Shown piece by piece: positions 9,273 to 17,669 of a DNA stretch of 59,582 bases (positions within the stretch are counted from its first letter, which is position 1; the number at the start of each line of letters is the position of its first letter). The notes below the pieces were generated by a model that was not told where the DNA came from, searched no databases, and was given only the letters and a program-made list of their open reading frames with translations. A program made the translations under genes and the position numbers. Source of the DNA: Nitratireductor sp. (GTDB lineage: Bacteria > Pseudomonadota > Alphaproteobacteria > Rhizobiales > Rhizobiaceae). Where the stretch lies: positions 1,810,758 to 1,870,339 of the forward strand of contig NZ_CP051236.1 of NCBI RefSeq assembly GCF_017794765.1. The letters run 5' to 3'.

Positions 9273-12200
9273 TCAATGGAAATTCCGGCCCTTGGGCAGC
9301 ACGCGCACATCACGCGGATGCCGCCAGAGGTTCTGCGTGGTGCCAGGCTTTTCCTCCTGTGTCTTAACGCCCTGATCGGACATTGCGGCCATCAGGTCCG
9401 GCGTCGTGTCGATGAGACGCCGTGCGACCACGTGGATGACATTGCTTTCCTTCTGCAGAATGCCCTCTACCGTCACCATGCGTGCACCGAAGACGATACG
9501 ACGAAAACGCTGGAAGACACGCGGCCAGACGATGATGTTGGCGATGCCGGTTTCGTCCTCCAGCGTCATGAAGATCACGCCGCTGGCGGTACCGGGACGC
9601 TGGCGTACCAGAACAAGGCCCGACACGCGCACAAAGCGGCCGGCCGGGGTTTCGGCAAGGGCGCAGGTTCTCAGGACGCGGCGTTTTTCGAGCTTTCGAC
9701 GCAGGAAGGAGACGGGATGCGCCTTGAGCGAAAGACCGAGCGTGCCGTAATCCTCCACCACCTGTTCGCCGGGAAGAAGGTCCGGCAGCGCGACGCTTTC
9801 CTCTTCCTGAAGGGGCGTTGCGGCTGCGTTTTTGGCGCTGGAAAAGAGTGGCAGTTCCTCCGCTGCCGCGCGCACGCCCTGATGGCCGCTCAGACCACGC
9901 ACTTCCCAAAGGGCGGCGCGCCGGTCAAGGCCCAGCGAGCGGAAGGCATCGGCCTCGGCCAGCCGGCGCAGCGAAAACATGTCGATGTCGGACCGGAAAT
10001 AAAGATCGCGCACATTGGCGAAAGGGCCTGCTTCACGAGCGGCCATGATCTTCAGGCCCACTGCCTCGCGCATGCCATCCACCTGGCGCAAGCCGAGCCG
10101 CAATGCATGGCTGATCGCACCGGGCTTTGCTGCCGGCTCCAGCGAGTGGTCCCAGTCGCTGTGGTTGATATCGACAGGTCGCGTCTCGCCGCCATGATCG
10201 CGAAAATCACGCACGATGGAGGAGGCAGAATAGAAACCCATGGGCTGTGAATTCAAAAGCGCACACGCAAAAACGTCCGGGTAATGGCATTTTAGCCAGG
10301 AGGAGGCGTAGGCGAGCAGCGCGAAACTGGCCGAGTGGCTTTCGGGAAAGCCGTAATCGCTAAAACCTTTCATCTGGTTGAAACAGCGCTCGGCGAAATC
10401 GGGCGTGTAATTGTTGGCCAACATGCCTTTGATGAAATCATCGCGAAACTGGTCGATCGTGCCTGTACGGCGGAAGCTTGCCATGGCCCGGCGCAGACGG
10501 TCGGCCTTTTCCGGCGAGAAACCCGCGGCCACGATGGCGATCTTCATGGCCTGCTCCTGAAAGAGCGGGACGCCGAGTGTCTTCTGGAGCACGGCACGCA
10601 ATTCTTCGGAAGGGTAGTCTACATCTTCCTCGCCATTGCGCCGACGCAGATAGGGATGGACCATATCTCCCTGGATGGGGCCGGGGCGGACAATGGCGAT
10701 TTCGATCACGAGATCGTAGAAGTTTTTCGGTTTCAGACGCGGCAGCATCGACATCTGGGCCCGGCTTTCGATCTGGAAGACGCCGACCGTGTCGGCCCGC
10801 TGGATCATGGCGTAGGTGGGACCATCGTTGCGGGGCACGGTGGCAAGCGTGTGGGTTATTCCGTAGTGCTCGTGCAAAAGGTCGAAACTCTTGCGCAGGC
10901 AGGTCAGCATGCCAAGTGACAGTACATCCACCTTGAGCATGTTGAGCGCATCCAGATCGTCCTTGTCCCATTCCACCACGGTACGGTTTTTCATGGCGGC
11001 ATTGGCAACGGGCACGATCTCGCTCAAGGGCGAGTGTGTGAGCACAAAGCCGCCCACATGCTGGGAGAGATGGCGGGGAAAGCCGATCAATTGCCTGACA
11101 AGCAGCAAAGTCTGGCGCAGCCGCGGGTCGGTGGGATCGAGGCCGGCTTCGCGCACTTGATCGGCGGCGGGCGTTTTTTCCGAATGGCCCCAGACAAGCC
11201 CGGTCATGGCGGCCACCACATCGGGCGAAAGCCCCATGGCCTTGCCCGCCTCGCGCACGGCGCTGCGCGTGCGGTAGGAGATGACGGTGGCGGCAAGCCC
11301 GGCCCGGTGGCGACCGTATTTGTCGTAGATATACTGCATCACCTCTTCACGCCGCTCATGCTCGAAATCGACGTCGATGTCCGGCGGCTCGCCGCGCTCG
11401 GCGGAAATGAAGCGCTCGAACAGAAGATCGATCTCGGTTGGGTTGACCGAAGTGACGTCAAGGCAATAGCAGACAACCGAATTGGCCGCCGAACCGCGTC
11501 CCTGGCACAGGATGGGCGGGTTTTGCGAGCGGGCGAAGCGCACGATATCGTGCACGGTAAGAAAGTAGGCGGCATATTCAAGCTGGCCGATCAGCTTCAA
11601 CTCATGATCGATAAGAGCTCTGACTTTTGAGGGGATACCTTCCGGGAAACGTTCTTTTGCACCGAGCCAGGTCAGACGTTGCAGCTCTTCCTGTGGGGTG
11701 GCGCTTTCACCGTTCGATTCCTTCGGGTAGTCGAAGGACAACGCGTCGAGCGAAAAACGGCAATCATCCATGAGCGTCACGGAGCGGGCAATGGCCTCCT
11801 CATGGCCGCGCAGGAGGCGCGCCATCTCTTCCGGAGGCTTGAGATGCCGCTCGGCATTGCGCTCAAGGCGAAAACCCGCATCGTCGATGGTGCAATGGCT
11901 GCGAATGCAGGTGAGAAGATCCTGCAAGGGACGGCGCGCCGGCGTGTGATAAAGCACGTCATTGGTGGCGACGAGCGGCGTGCCGCACGCACCTGAGAGT
12001 GTGGCAAGACGTTGCTGGCGGGCGCCGTCATTGGCCCGCCGACAGGGCGTGAGCGCCAGAAAGACATCGCCGGGAAAGAGGGTGGCAAGGCGGTGCAAAT
12101 TTTCCTCGAAATCGGAGCCGAAGTCATAGGGCGGCATGGCAATGAGGCGCTGGCCATGGTCGAGCGCTGCAAGATCGTCCATATGCAGGTGACACTCGCC

Positions 12201-12614
12201 CTTCGGCGCGCGGCGGTTGCCATCGGTCAAGAGCCGGGTGAGGCGGCCATAGGCCTTCCTGTCAGTTGGGAAACACAATGTTTCAAAACCATCCATAAGC
12301 ACCAGACGCACACCGACCACGAGGCGGATATTCTGGGCTTTTGCTTCGACATGGGCGCGCACGGCGCCGGCCAGCGTGTTGCGGTCGGCGATACCGACGG
12401 CGGCATGGCCAAGCCGGGCGGCCTCGGCCACCAGTTCGCGCGGATGGGAGGCGCCGTGTAGAAAACTGTAATTGCTGGTGACGCCAAGTTCGGCGAAGGC
12501 AGGGGGAGGCGGAGCAGAGCGCGATTGGGGTATGGATGCGGTGGCAGAGATGTCGCTATCTGCCCCCCTGGGCTCTTCAAAGGTGATGACCGGCTCGGTG
12601 GTTTTCCCGTTCAT
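9273..12614 (-). CDS. dnaE2: Error-prone DNA polymerase DnaE2 (ImuC)
   Basis: A 1113-residue C-family polymerase of the DnaE2/ImuC type, which performs SOS-induced translesion synthesis and mutagenesis with ImuA and ImuB. After a variable proline-rich N-terminus, the PHP domain starts at FAELGVTSNYSFLHGASHP (from about residue 40). The polymerase catalytic aspartates lie in PDIDVDFEHERRE, and the C-terminus has the helix-hairpin-helix and OB-fold regions (GLVLVRQRPGTASG...). Its ATG overlaps the imuB stop by four bases (ATGA), so it is the last gene of the glycosylase-imuA-imuB-dnaE2 operon under the LexA box at 15915-15929. Confidence 0.95.
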   Translation of the reverse strand: MNGKTTEPVITFEEPRGADSDISATASIPQSRSAPPPPAFAELGVTSNYSFLHGASHPRELVAEAARLGHAAVGIADRNTLAGAVRAHVEAKAQNIRLVVGVRLVLMDGFETLCFPTDRKAYGRLTRLLTDGNRRAPKGECHLHMDDLAALDHGQRLIAMPPYDFGSDFEENLHRLATLFPGDVFLALTPCRRANDGARQQRLATLSGACGTPLVATNDVLYHTPARRPLQDLLTCIRSHCTIDDAGFRLERNAERHLKPPEEMARLLRGHEEAIARSVTLMDDCRFSLDALSFDYPKESNGESATPQEELQRLTWLGAKERFPEGIPSKVRALIDHELKLIGQLEYAAYFLTVHDIVRFARSQNPPILCQGRGSAANSVVCYCLDVTSVNPTEIDLLFERFISAERGEPPDIDVDFEHERREEVMQYIYDKYGRHRAGLAATVISYRTRSAVREAGKAMGLSPDVVAAMTGLVWGHSEKTPAADQVREAGLDPTDPRLRQTLLLVRQLIGFPRHLSQHVGGFVLTHSPLSEIVPVANAAMKNRTVVEWDKDDLDALNMLKVDVLSLGMLTCLRKSFDLLHEHYGITHTLATVPRNDGPTYAMIQRADTVGVFQIESRAQMSMLPRLKPKNFYDLVIEIAIVRPGPIQGDMVHPYLRRRNGEEDVDYPSEELRAVLQKTLGVPLFQEQAMKIAIVAAGFSPEKADRLRRAMASFRRTGTIDQFRDDFIKGMLANNYTPDFAERCFNQMKGFSDYGFPESHSASFALLAYASSWLKCHYPDVFACALLNSQPMGFYSASSIVRDFRDHGGETRPVDINHSDWDHSLEPAAKPGAISHALRLGLRQVDGMREAVGLKIMAAREAGPFANVRDLYFRSDIDMFSLRRLAEADAFRSLGLDRRAALWEVRGLSGHQGVRAAAEELPLFSSAKNAAATPLQEEESVALPDLLPGEQVVEDYGTLGLSLKAHPVSFLRRKLEKRRVLRTCALAETPAGRFVRVSGLVLVRQRPGTASGVIFMTLEDETGIANIIVWPRVFQRFRRIVFGARMVTVEGILQKESNVIHVVARRLIDTTPDLMAAMSDQGVKTQEEKPGTTQNLWRHPRDVRVLPKGRNFH

Positions 12615-14191
12615 GCGAAGACCCCGTGAAGGAACCAGCGGGGGGCTTCCTCATCGCGCTCGTAGAGCCCGTCGCGGAAAAGCCAGAAGCGCCGGCCTGT
12701 ATCATCCTCGATACGAAAATAGTCGCGTGTCTTGCGGCTGGCACCGAATGGCGCGCGCCACCATTCGGGTGCGATGCGTTCCGGTCCCTCGGCGCGGATG
12801 ACGCGATGCATCACACGCCGCCACTCAAACCGGGTGGGCGGCCCGTCGGGCACTCCGGCAAGCGTGGTGACGAGCTCGGGTACAGAAAAGAGAAAGAGTG
12901 GCCGGGCAAAAGAGGCCCCATCCTGAATATGCTGAAGGTGAGCCTGCCAGTCATGCTCCCCGGCTCCATTGAGAACCGGGATGGAATGGCTCGCGCGTTC
13001 AGGCAAAAAGCTTTCATGGGGTGCAGCCCGGGTGACATTCTGCGCGCCGAAACGGTTGACGAGCCGGTCCAGAAGGGGAGCAAGGTCGCCAACGCGGATG
13101 GCGCGCAGATCCTCGCCCAGATCCTCCTGTCGCATGGTGAGGGTTTCAACGGTCAGGGCAGTGAGGCTCGCTGCCTCGAAGCCGAAACCAGCGCGATCGG
13201 TGATGCGCTCGAGACGCTCGCCAAGCAGTTGGGCGAGGTGTCCGGCATCGCGCGTGGCTGTGCTGGTGGCAAGCGGCAGGGCCTCGAACCAGCCATCGAC
13301 ACGAAACAGGCGCAGCTCCACCCGACGCGCGCCTTTTCCAGCCTTTTCCAGCTTCACACACAGGTCGCATGCAAGGCGCTGAATGGCGATTTCGATTGCC
13401 TCCTCCGTGACAATGGGCTCGGCAAAACGGCAGTGCGCGGCATGAAGAAGGGGCGGATTGAGCGGGCGAAAGCTTTCTTCTTCATGACCAAGCGCTTCGT
13501 CCAGCCGACGCAGGGCAAATGGCCCAAAGCGGGCGGCGAGCGGCGCCCGCGGCCTGCCGATCAGGTCTCCCACATGTTTGAGACCCAGCTTCTCCATGGC
13601 CTCGACAGTGTTCTGTTCCAGCCGCAGGGCACACACGGGCAGGGGCATCATATGCTTGTGGAGCGTGTCGCGCGATACGATGAGCTTTTCGACCGGCGCG
13701 TGGCGGGCCAGCGCCCATGCGCCGCCAATGGTGGGCGCCAGAGCTAGCCGTGCGGTGAGGCCGAAGCCGTCGAGTTTTTTTGCCAGCGTGTCCACCAATG
13801 CGGCCTCACCGCCGAAGAGATGGGCGCAGCCGGTGATGTCGAGGCTTACCCCGTCGGGGAAATCAGGCCGCGTGAAGGGTGAAAAACACTGGCACCAGAG
13901 CGCCAGGCGGATGAGCGCGCGCTCGTCACCCTGAAGATCGGCATGAGCGACCCTGAGGGCAGGGTGAATGGCGCGCGCATCCGCCAGCGCCATCCCCGGC
14001 AAAAAGCCGAGCGCTCCGGCTGCCCGGTTGAGAGCGGTGATACGTTGTCCGCTGTCCGTGGTGGTGACGAGGACCAGCGGCTCATCGTCACGAGGCTGCC
14101 GCCCAGGTCCGGGAGGTGTCGCGCTGCCAGAACGCATGGTCCGGCGCTGGATCGGCCAGCGGGGCAGGAAGACGGAAAGAAAGCGTTTCAT
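12611..14191 (-). CDS. imuB: ImuB, inactive Y-family polymerase homologue
   Basis: ImuB is the hub of the ImuA-ImuB-DnaE2 mutasome: in Caulobacter and Mycobacterium it binds the sliding clamp and recruits DnaE2. The frame is open further upstream, but the family N-terminus is MKRFLSVFLPRW, giving 526 residues from the ATG at 14191. The Y-family catalytic DxxxF motif normally found near the N-terminus is absent, as in other ImuB proteins, so it should not polymerise. GMALADARAIHP and the C-terminal WFLHGVFA are typical. The start lies inside imuA, an out-of-frame overlap of 104 bases; the stop overlaps the dnaE2 start. Confidence 0.9.
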   Translation of the reverse strand: MKRFLSVFLPRWPIQRRTMRSGSATPPGPGRQPRDDEPLVLVTTTDSGQRITALNRAAGALGFLPGMALADARAIHPALRVAHADLQGDERALIRLALWCQCFSPFTRPDFPDGVSLDITGCAHLFGGEAALVDTLAKKLDGFGLTARLALAPTIGGAWALARHAPVEKLIVSRDTLHKHMMPLPVCALRLEQNTVEAMEKLGLKHVGDLIGRPRAPLAARFGPFALRRLDEALGHEEESFRPLNPPLLHAAHCRFAEPIVTEEAIEIAIQRLACDLCVKLEKAGKGARRVELRLFRVDGWFEALPLATSTATRDAGHLAQLLGERLERITDRAGFGFEAASLTALTVETLTMRQEDLGEDLRAIRVGDLAPLLDRLVNRFGAQNVTRAAPHESFLPERASHSIPVLNGAGEHDWQAHLQHIQDGASFARPLFLFSVPELVTTLAGVPDGPPTRFEWRRVMHRVIRAEGPERIAPEWWRAPFGASRKTRDYFRIEDDTGRRFWLFRDGLYERDEEAPRWFLHGVFA

Positions 14192-14996
14192 GATCCCACT
14201 CCACATCCCAGTGTTGCGATAAACGGCGGGAGAGGCCTTGCCTGCATTTGAGAAGCTGAAGCCGCCAGTGCGGCGCTCCAGGCCCTGCCTGACCGGGGTA
14301 GAACTTATGGCTGGGCAGAGTGCTGACAGACCAGCGGGTTTCAGCGGCCGTGTTTTCGGCGCAGGTCTGGCGACCGCGCATGAGGAGGGCCGTGACGCCA
14401 TGACGTGCCGCTCGCAGGCCAAGACGGCGGCTGGCGGCAAAGTCATAGGCGCGGGCCTGGTCCGGCAAGAGGCCGGCGACGGCGGCAAGAGGGGCATGGG
14501 AAAGCCCTTCCTCAAGCGCCCAAAGCACATCGATCGGCTTGCGTGCCTCCACCTGGATCAGCCGGTTCGGGTCAAACCCGAGGGCTGCAAGCCCGGGTGG
14601 ATAAAGCGCGCCGGCGTTGCTGGAAAGATGCGCAGGAACCACCAATAAGACGGGTCCCGGCCGCTGACGGAGAAGGCGTGCCAGAAGACAGACGCCGAAG
14701 CCGATTCCGGCAGTGAAATCGCCATGACCGGCCGGCAGGACCTCGTGCAGCGCGCCGGTCTTGAGACCGTGACCGGGCAGGGCGCCATCAAGCGCTTCCG
14801 GTCCGAGCGAAAGAGAGGGACGGGGCGCTGAAGCAAACCTTTCCTGAGGGGCAATGCGGCTGCGCAGGGCCTCAAGAACGCTGCCCATTTTTTCGGGTGG
14901 TGTCGTGGCTGCTCTTTCTCCGCTGGTATGCTGAACCGGGCCAGCGCCAGGGGGAAAAGTTTCCTGAACCGGCTTCACTTCAACGGCCTGTTTCAT
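14088..14996 (-). CDS. imuA: ImuA, RecA-like mutasome accessory protein
   Basis: ImuA is a RecA/SulA-like protein required with ImuB for DnaE2-dependent mutagenesis. The core begins at LEALRSRIAPQE and shows the family's ALDGALPGHGLKTGALHEVLP and GPVLLVVP segments. The start at 14996 is supported by its ATGA overlap with the stop of the upstream glycosylase gene, giving 302 residues; an internal ATG at 14888 would give 266, closer to many family members. The last 100 or so bases are shared with imuB in another frame. Position and order match the conserved imuA-imuB-dnaE2 operon. Confidence 0.88.
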   Translation of the reverse strand: MKQAVEVKPVQETFPPGAGPVQHTSGERAATTPPEKMGSVLEALRSRIAPQERFASAPRPSLSLGPEALDGALPGHGLKTGALHEVLPAGHGDFTAGIGFGVCLLARLLRQRPGPVLLVVPAHLSSNAGALYPPGLAALGFDPNRLIQVEARKPIDVLWALEEGLSHAPLAAVAGLLPDQARAYDFAASRRLGLRAARHGVTALLMRGRQTCAENTAAETRWSVSTLPSHKFYPGQAGPGAPHWRLQLLKCRQGLSRRLSQHWDVEWDHETLSFRLPAPLADPAPDHAFWQRDTSRTWAAAS

Positions 14997-15901
14997 GGCG
15001 CAGCCTCCTGGCGTAGCCCGAAAGGCGTGGCAGGCCCCACGGAGTTCTGCGCCATTGGCCGCATCGTCGATTTTTCCGGATTCAAGTTTTCAGCACCCGC
15101 CTCCAGCAGGTTGATTGGATTCACCTTTTCTCTCTTGTCAGGGAGGGGTGGCGGTATGTGAAGAAAATCTTCCAGCAGACGCTCAGGCTGGTGCGCCGGG
15201 TTGCGGACGCCATGAGCGCAAAGCCTGGCGAAGGGGCAGGCCGTCCTGTTTTTTCTGGCGCAAAAGTTTCGTCCGAGCTCCTGCATCAGAATGTGGTGCT
15301 GTTCGGTCTCTCCCGCTCCCCACCGGTCAGGAACCTGTCGGTTGAGAAGACGAATCGACCGTTCCGGCGACGCCTGTTCGGGGATAAGTCCAAGACAGTT
15401 GGCGGCGCGCCAGTGGGCCGTGTCGACGACAAGGACGCGCTTTCGCAATGTGCTCATATTGAGGGTGGCCGTGCTGGTTTTGGGACCGACACCATAAATA
15501 CGCTCCAGCCAGGACAAGGCATCATCGACCGGCCAGCCATGCAGGAAATCGAGACTGAGACCCCCGCTCAGGCTGGCGATCTCCTGCAGGGCACGGGGCA
15601 GGGCAACGGCTTTGCGATCCGCATGGGTAATGCCTTCGAGCAGGGGATCCAGTTCGTGAAAAGAAGCTTCGGCCAACCGGGCCCAGGAGCCTTTGAACCT
15701 TGCCACTTCGAAATGTTCGACAAGCCTGACAAACACCGCCAATGCTGCCTCATTGCGTGTTCTGGCGCTAAGCATCGCCAGAAGCATTTGACTGACCGGA
15801 TCGAGACGCACGAAAGCGGCGGGCGGTCCGAAGACAGCCAGCAAGCGCTGATGGAGGCTTTCGAGCCGATCGAAAGGCACAAGAGGCAGAGTGTATTGCA
15901 T
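14993..15901 (-). CDS. EndoIII-like HhH-GPD DNA glycosylase, first gene of the SOS mutasome operon
   Basis: A 302-residue helix-hairpin-helix GPD protein related to endonuclease III. The hairpin YGVGPKTS carries Lys141, aligned with the catalytic lysine of EndoIII, and VVDTAH carries Asp160, aligned with the catalytic aspartate, so base removal plus AP-lyase activity is plausible. The C-terminal iron-sulfur motif is incomplete: C214-x7-C222-x5-C228 in place of C-x6-C-x2-C-x5-C, so one ligand is missing. A tail of about 60 residues follows. I used the ATG at 15901, because the longer frame opens with a TTG lying in the LexA box. Its stop overlaps the imuA start (ATGA). The damaged base it recognises cannot be predicted. 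Confidence 0.85.
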   Translation of the reverse strand: MQYTLPLVPFDRLESLHQRLLAVFGPPAAFVRLDPVSQMLLAMLSARTRNEAALAVFVRLVEHFEVARFKGSWARLAEASFHELDPLLEGITHADRKAVALPRALQEIASLSGGLSLDFLHGWPVDDALSWLERIYGVGPKTSTATLNMSTLRKRVLVVDTAHWRAANCLGLIPEQASPERSIRLLNRQVPDRWGAGETEQHHILMQELGRNFCARKNRTACPFARLCAHGVRNPAHQPERLLEDFLHIPPPLPDKREKVNPINLLEAGAENLNPEKSTMRPMAQNSVGPATPFGLRQEAAP

Positions 15902-15907
15902 CCCCGC

Positions 15908-15936
15908 ACAATAAGAACAAAAAGAGAACAAATCAA
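15908..15936 (-). promoter_or_regulatory. Promoter of the glycosylase-imuA-imuB-dnaE2 operon
   Basis: On the minus strand, TTGATT (15931-15936) and TATTGT (15908-15913) lie exactly 17 bases apart, a good housekeeping-type -35/-10 pair. Only six bases (GCGGGG) separate the -10 hexamer from the ATG at 15901, so the transcript would start at or next to the start codon and be nearly leaderless. The LexA box fills most of the spacer. This is inferred from sequence only. Confidence 0.65.
15915..15929 (-). promoter_or_regulatory. LexA box (SOS operator)
   Basis: The minus strand reads GTTC-TCTTTTT-GTTC, an exact match to the alphaproteobacterial LexA site GTTC-N7-GTTC (a direct repeat, unlike the enterobacterial palindrome). 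It sits between the putative -35 and -10 of the operon, where LexA would block RNA polymerase, and is 14 bases upstream of the first start codon. Confidence 0.88.
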
Positions 15937-15971
15937 TCGTTCTATGTCCCCGGAATGGGGCTGTGTGGAGA

Positions 15972-16026
15972 AATAAAAAGCCGCCAGACGCTCGGCCCCA
16001 CGGCAGGCACGATCTGTCTGACGGCT
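15972..16026 (-). terminator. Rho-independent terminator, minus strand
   Basis: Read on the minus strand, AGCCGTCAGAC (16016-16026) and GTCTGGCGGCT (15979-15989) form an 11-bp stem with one mismatch, followed by TTTTATTT. It enclosed a GC-rich inner region of 26 bases. It ends transcripts coming from the degenerate GGDEF gene or from a separate small RNA, and insulates the SOS operon that starts about 70 bases further on. Confidence 0.7.
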
Positions 16027-16230
16027 TACTCCAGCGCTCTTATGGCGTTTTCCTGGAGAGTCCCCTCCGGACTCACAGGAAGAGAAGCATCAAGCGTGCC
16101 AAACTCGCTTCGCTCCGTTTTTTGACGGATTTTCATAGGGTTGGCCGAGCTGTGTCTGGCTGTGTGCAAAGTGTTTTGAGGATATGATGGCGCGCAGGCA
16201 GGCACTCTGCCCAGATTAGAGGCAGAAGGC
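15975..16230 (-). ncRNA. Candidate structured small RNA or long 3' UTR (boundaries approximate)
   Basis: The 358-base gap between 15902 and 16259 has no credible coding frame but contains three consecutive stems on the minus strand: GAGTCC/GGACTC (16058-16074, perfect 6-bp stem with 5-base loop), CTCCAG/CTGGAG (16029-16058) and the terminator stem. They are packed end to end, as in many bacterial small RNAs. I do not recognise an Rfam family; it lacks the hallmarks of 6S, SRP, tmRNA, RNase P and the common riboswitches. It could equally be the processed 3' end of the upstream GGDEF transcript. The 5' end is a guess. Confidence 0.35.
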
Positions 16231-16259
16231 ATCTCCCGTGCGCGGAAAGATCTTCAGTT

Positions 16260-17348
16260 TCAGACGGCCACTTCCAGCCGGTTACGTCCGGTGGATTTGG
16301 CACGGTTGAGCGCCGTGTCGGCCTGCCCCAGTGCAATCCAGAAACTTTCCTTGCGAGGAAGTGGCGTGTGCAGCCCCACACTGACGGTCAGCTCAATCTC
16401 GATGCCGTCCAGATGAAATGGCGTCTCGGCAACCGCTTTCTGGATGCGCTCAGCGAGCCCGAGGGCGCGTTCAGCATCGTAGGCCGGCAGAACAAGCGCA
16501 ATGGCCTGGCCGCCGAAGCTCGCCACCATGTCAGTCTGCCGAACGGCGGACTGAACGACTGAGGCCACATGGCGCAATGTCTGCTCGCCGGCCGCATGAC
16601 CATGGGCTTCGACCACCTGGTCAAACGCGTCGATATCGATCAGGGCCATGGAGTAGGGCTGACCCGCCCAGTTCATGGCGGCTGCAAGTTCCGGCCCCAG
16701 CTTGTCGAAAACCCGTCTGTTCAATAGTCCGGTCGTGGTATCCGTGGTTCCCAATGGTGCCTCCTTCAAGCGCTGCGGGCCGACATGCGAGCGCTGCAAT
16801 TCGAGAATGCGGCCAATGACCACCGCGGCGATTACATTGGCGACAATAGCAACAGGCGCGACTTCTCCCAAGGCCTTCATGGCGATTTCCCTGGGCAAGA
16901 GGAAAACCGGGATCAATGTGACCGATGTAAGAAGCCCGATGCCGACCAGCGCCGGCATCGATACACGGCGTCCCTTCACCATCTGGGCAAAGGCGACACT
17001 GATAACGCTGCAGATCAACACCGCCAGCACACCGCTTGCCACCGCGGTTCCGCCAAGCCACAGACGACCGAGGATCGCCACCAGAGCGGTGGCGGTTAAC
17101 GTGATCCAGCCACCATAGGTCATTGCAAGAACGACAAAGACATTGCCAATGTCAAAGGAGAGGCCGGACGAGGACGCGGCGGAGAAGAAGACAGGGCCTG
17201 TTGCGCCCAGCGAAAACAAAACAGATACAAGAAGATGGCGCTGCAATGATGTCAGGGGTAGCCGGGCGGCGCGTTCATAAAGAAGCGCTGCGATAACAGC
17301 AACACCCAGGCCTTGCAGGAATTCGGACGCCAGAGAAAGCATATCCAT
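16260..17348 (-). CDS. Membrane protein with degenerate GGDEF domain
   Basis: Predicted 362 residues. The first 180 or so are five to six hydrophobic helices resembling the 5TM sensor regions of LytS-type proteins. From about residue 200 a GGDEF fold follows (TTGLLNRR, DIDAFDQVVEAHGHAAGE). The signature that should read GGDEF/GGEEF is GGQAI at 279-283, and the ND of the KxxND segment is also lost, so diguanylate cyclase activity is very unlikely; it may bind GTP or c-di-GMP, or act through partners. The ATG at 17348 has GGAG upstream; the longer frame opens with a TTG. It is divergent from an intact GGDEF gene. Confidence 0.82.
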   Translation of the reverse strand: MDMLSLASEFLQGLGVAVIAALLYERAARLPLTSLQRHLLVSVLFSLGATGPVFFSAASSSGLSFDIGNVFVVLAMTYGGWITLTATALVAILGRLWLGGTAVASGVLAVLICSVISVAFAQMVKGRRVSMPALVGIGLLTSVTLIPVFLLPREIAMKALGEVAPVAIVANVIAAVVIGRILELQRSHVGPQRLKEAPLGTTDTTTGLLNRRVFDKLGPELAAAMNWAGQPYSMALIDIDAFDQVVEAHGHAAGEQTLRHVASVVQSAVRQTDMVASFGGQAIALVLPAYDAERALGLAERIQKAVAETPFHLDGIEIELTVSVGLHTPLPRKESFWIALGQADTALNRAKSTGRNRLEVAV

Positions 17349-17669
17349 AAGGTCAATCTCCGCAGATGCCTTATCATTGCTGGGACGCGACAAGCCAGTC
17401 CAGGGCCTTGAAAACAATTATTTCCAGGCGGAGGGTCAAAGGCGGATTCTTCTCGAATTCCGACAGAAACCCCATGCTTCTTCAGGAAGCATAACCCCTG
17501 TTACTTCATCTGCTTCGCAGTATGACTGATAAGGTGGAGAAATTACAATAAAATCCCGGCATTCGGTTCCGTTTTGAGAAGAATGCATCGCCGGTAGATG
17601 GCACCTTCCGTAAGGTAACATCATCTTTACGAGATCGAGCTAATCCTATGCGGCAAATGGGGCGGTGGG
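17349..17669. promoter_or_regulatory. Divergent intergenic region between two GGDEF genes
   Basis: About 320 bases without a credible gene. It holds a perfect hairpin, ATGCTTC-TTCAG-GAAGCAT, at 17474-17492, with no T-run on either strand, so it looks more like an operator or leader structure than a terminator. The part nearer 17530-17650 is AT-rich and probably carries the promoter of the downstream cyclase. Confidence 0.4.

Noticed and set aside
12626..13747. A 373-codon plus-strand frame opposite imuB
   Set aside because: Antisense shadow of imuB; no recognisable protein features.
15975..16230. Identity of the structured region as 6S RNA, SRP RNA, RNase P RNA or a known riboswitch
   Set aside because: None of the conserved cores of these families is present.
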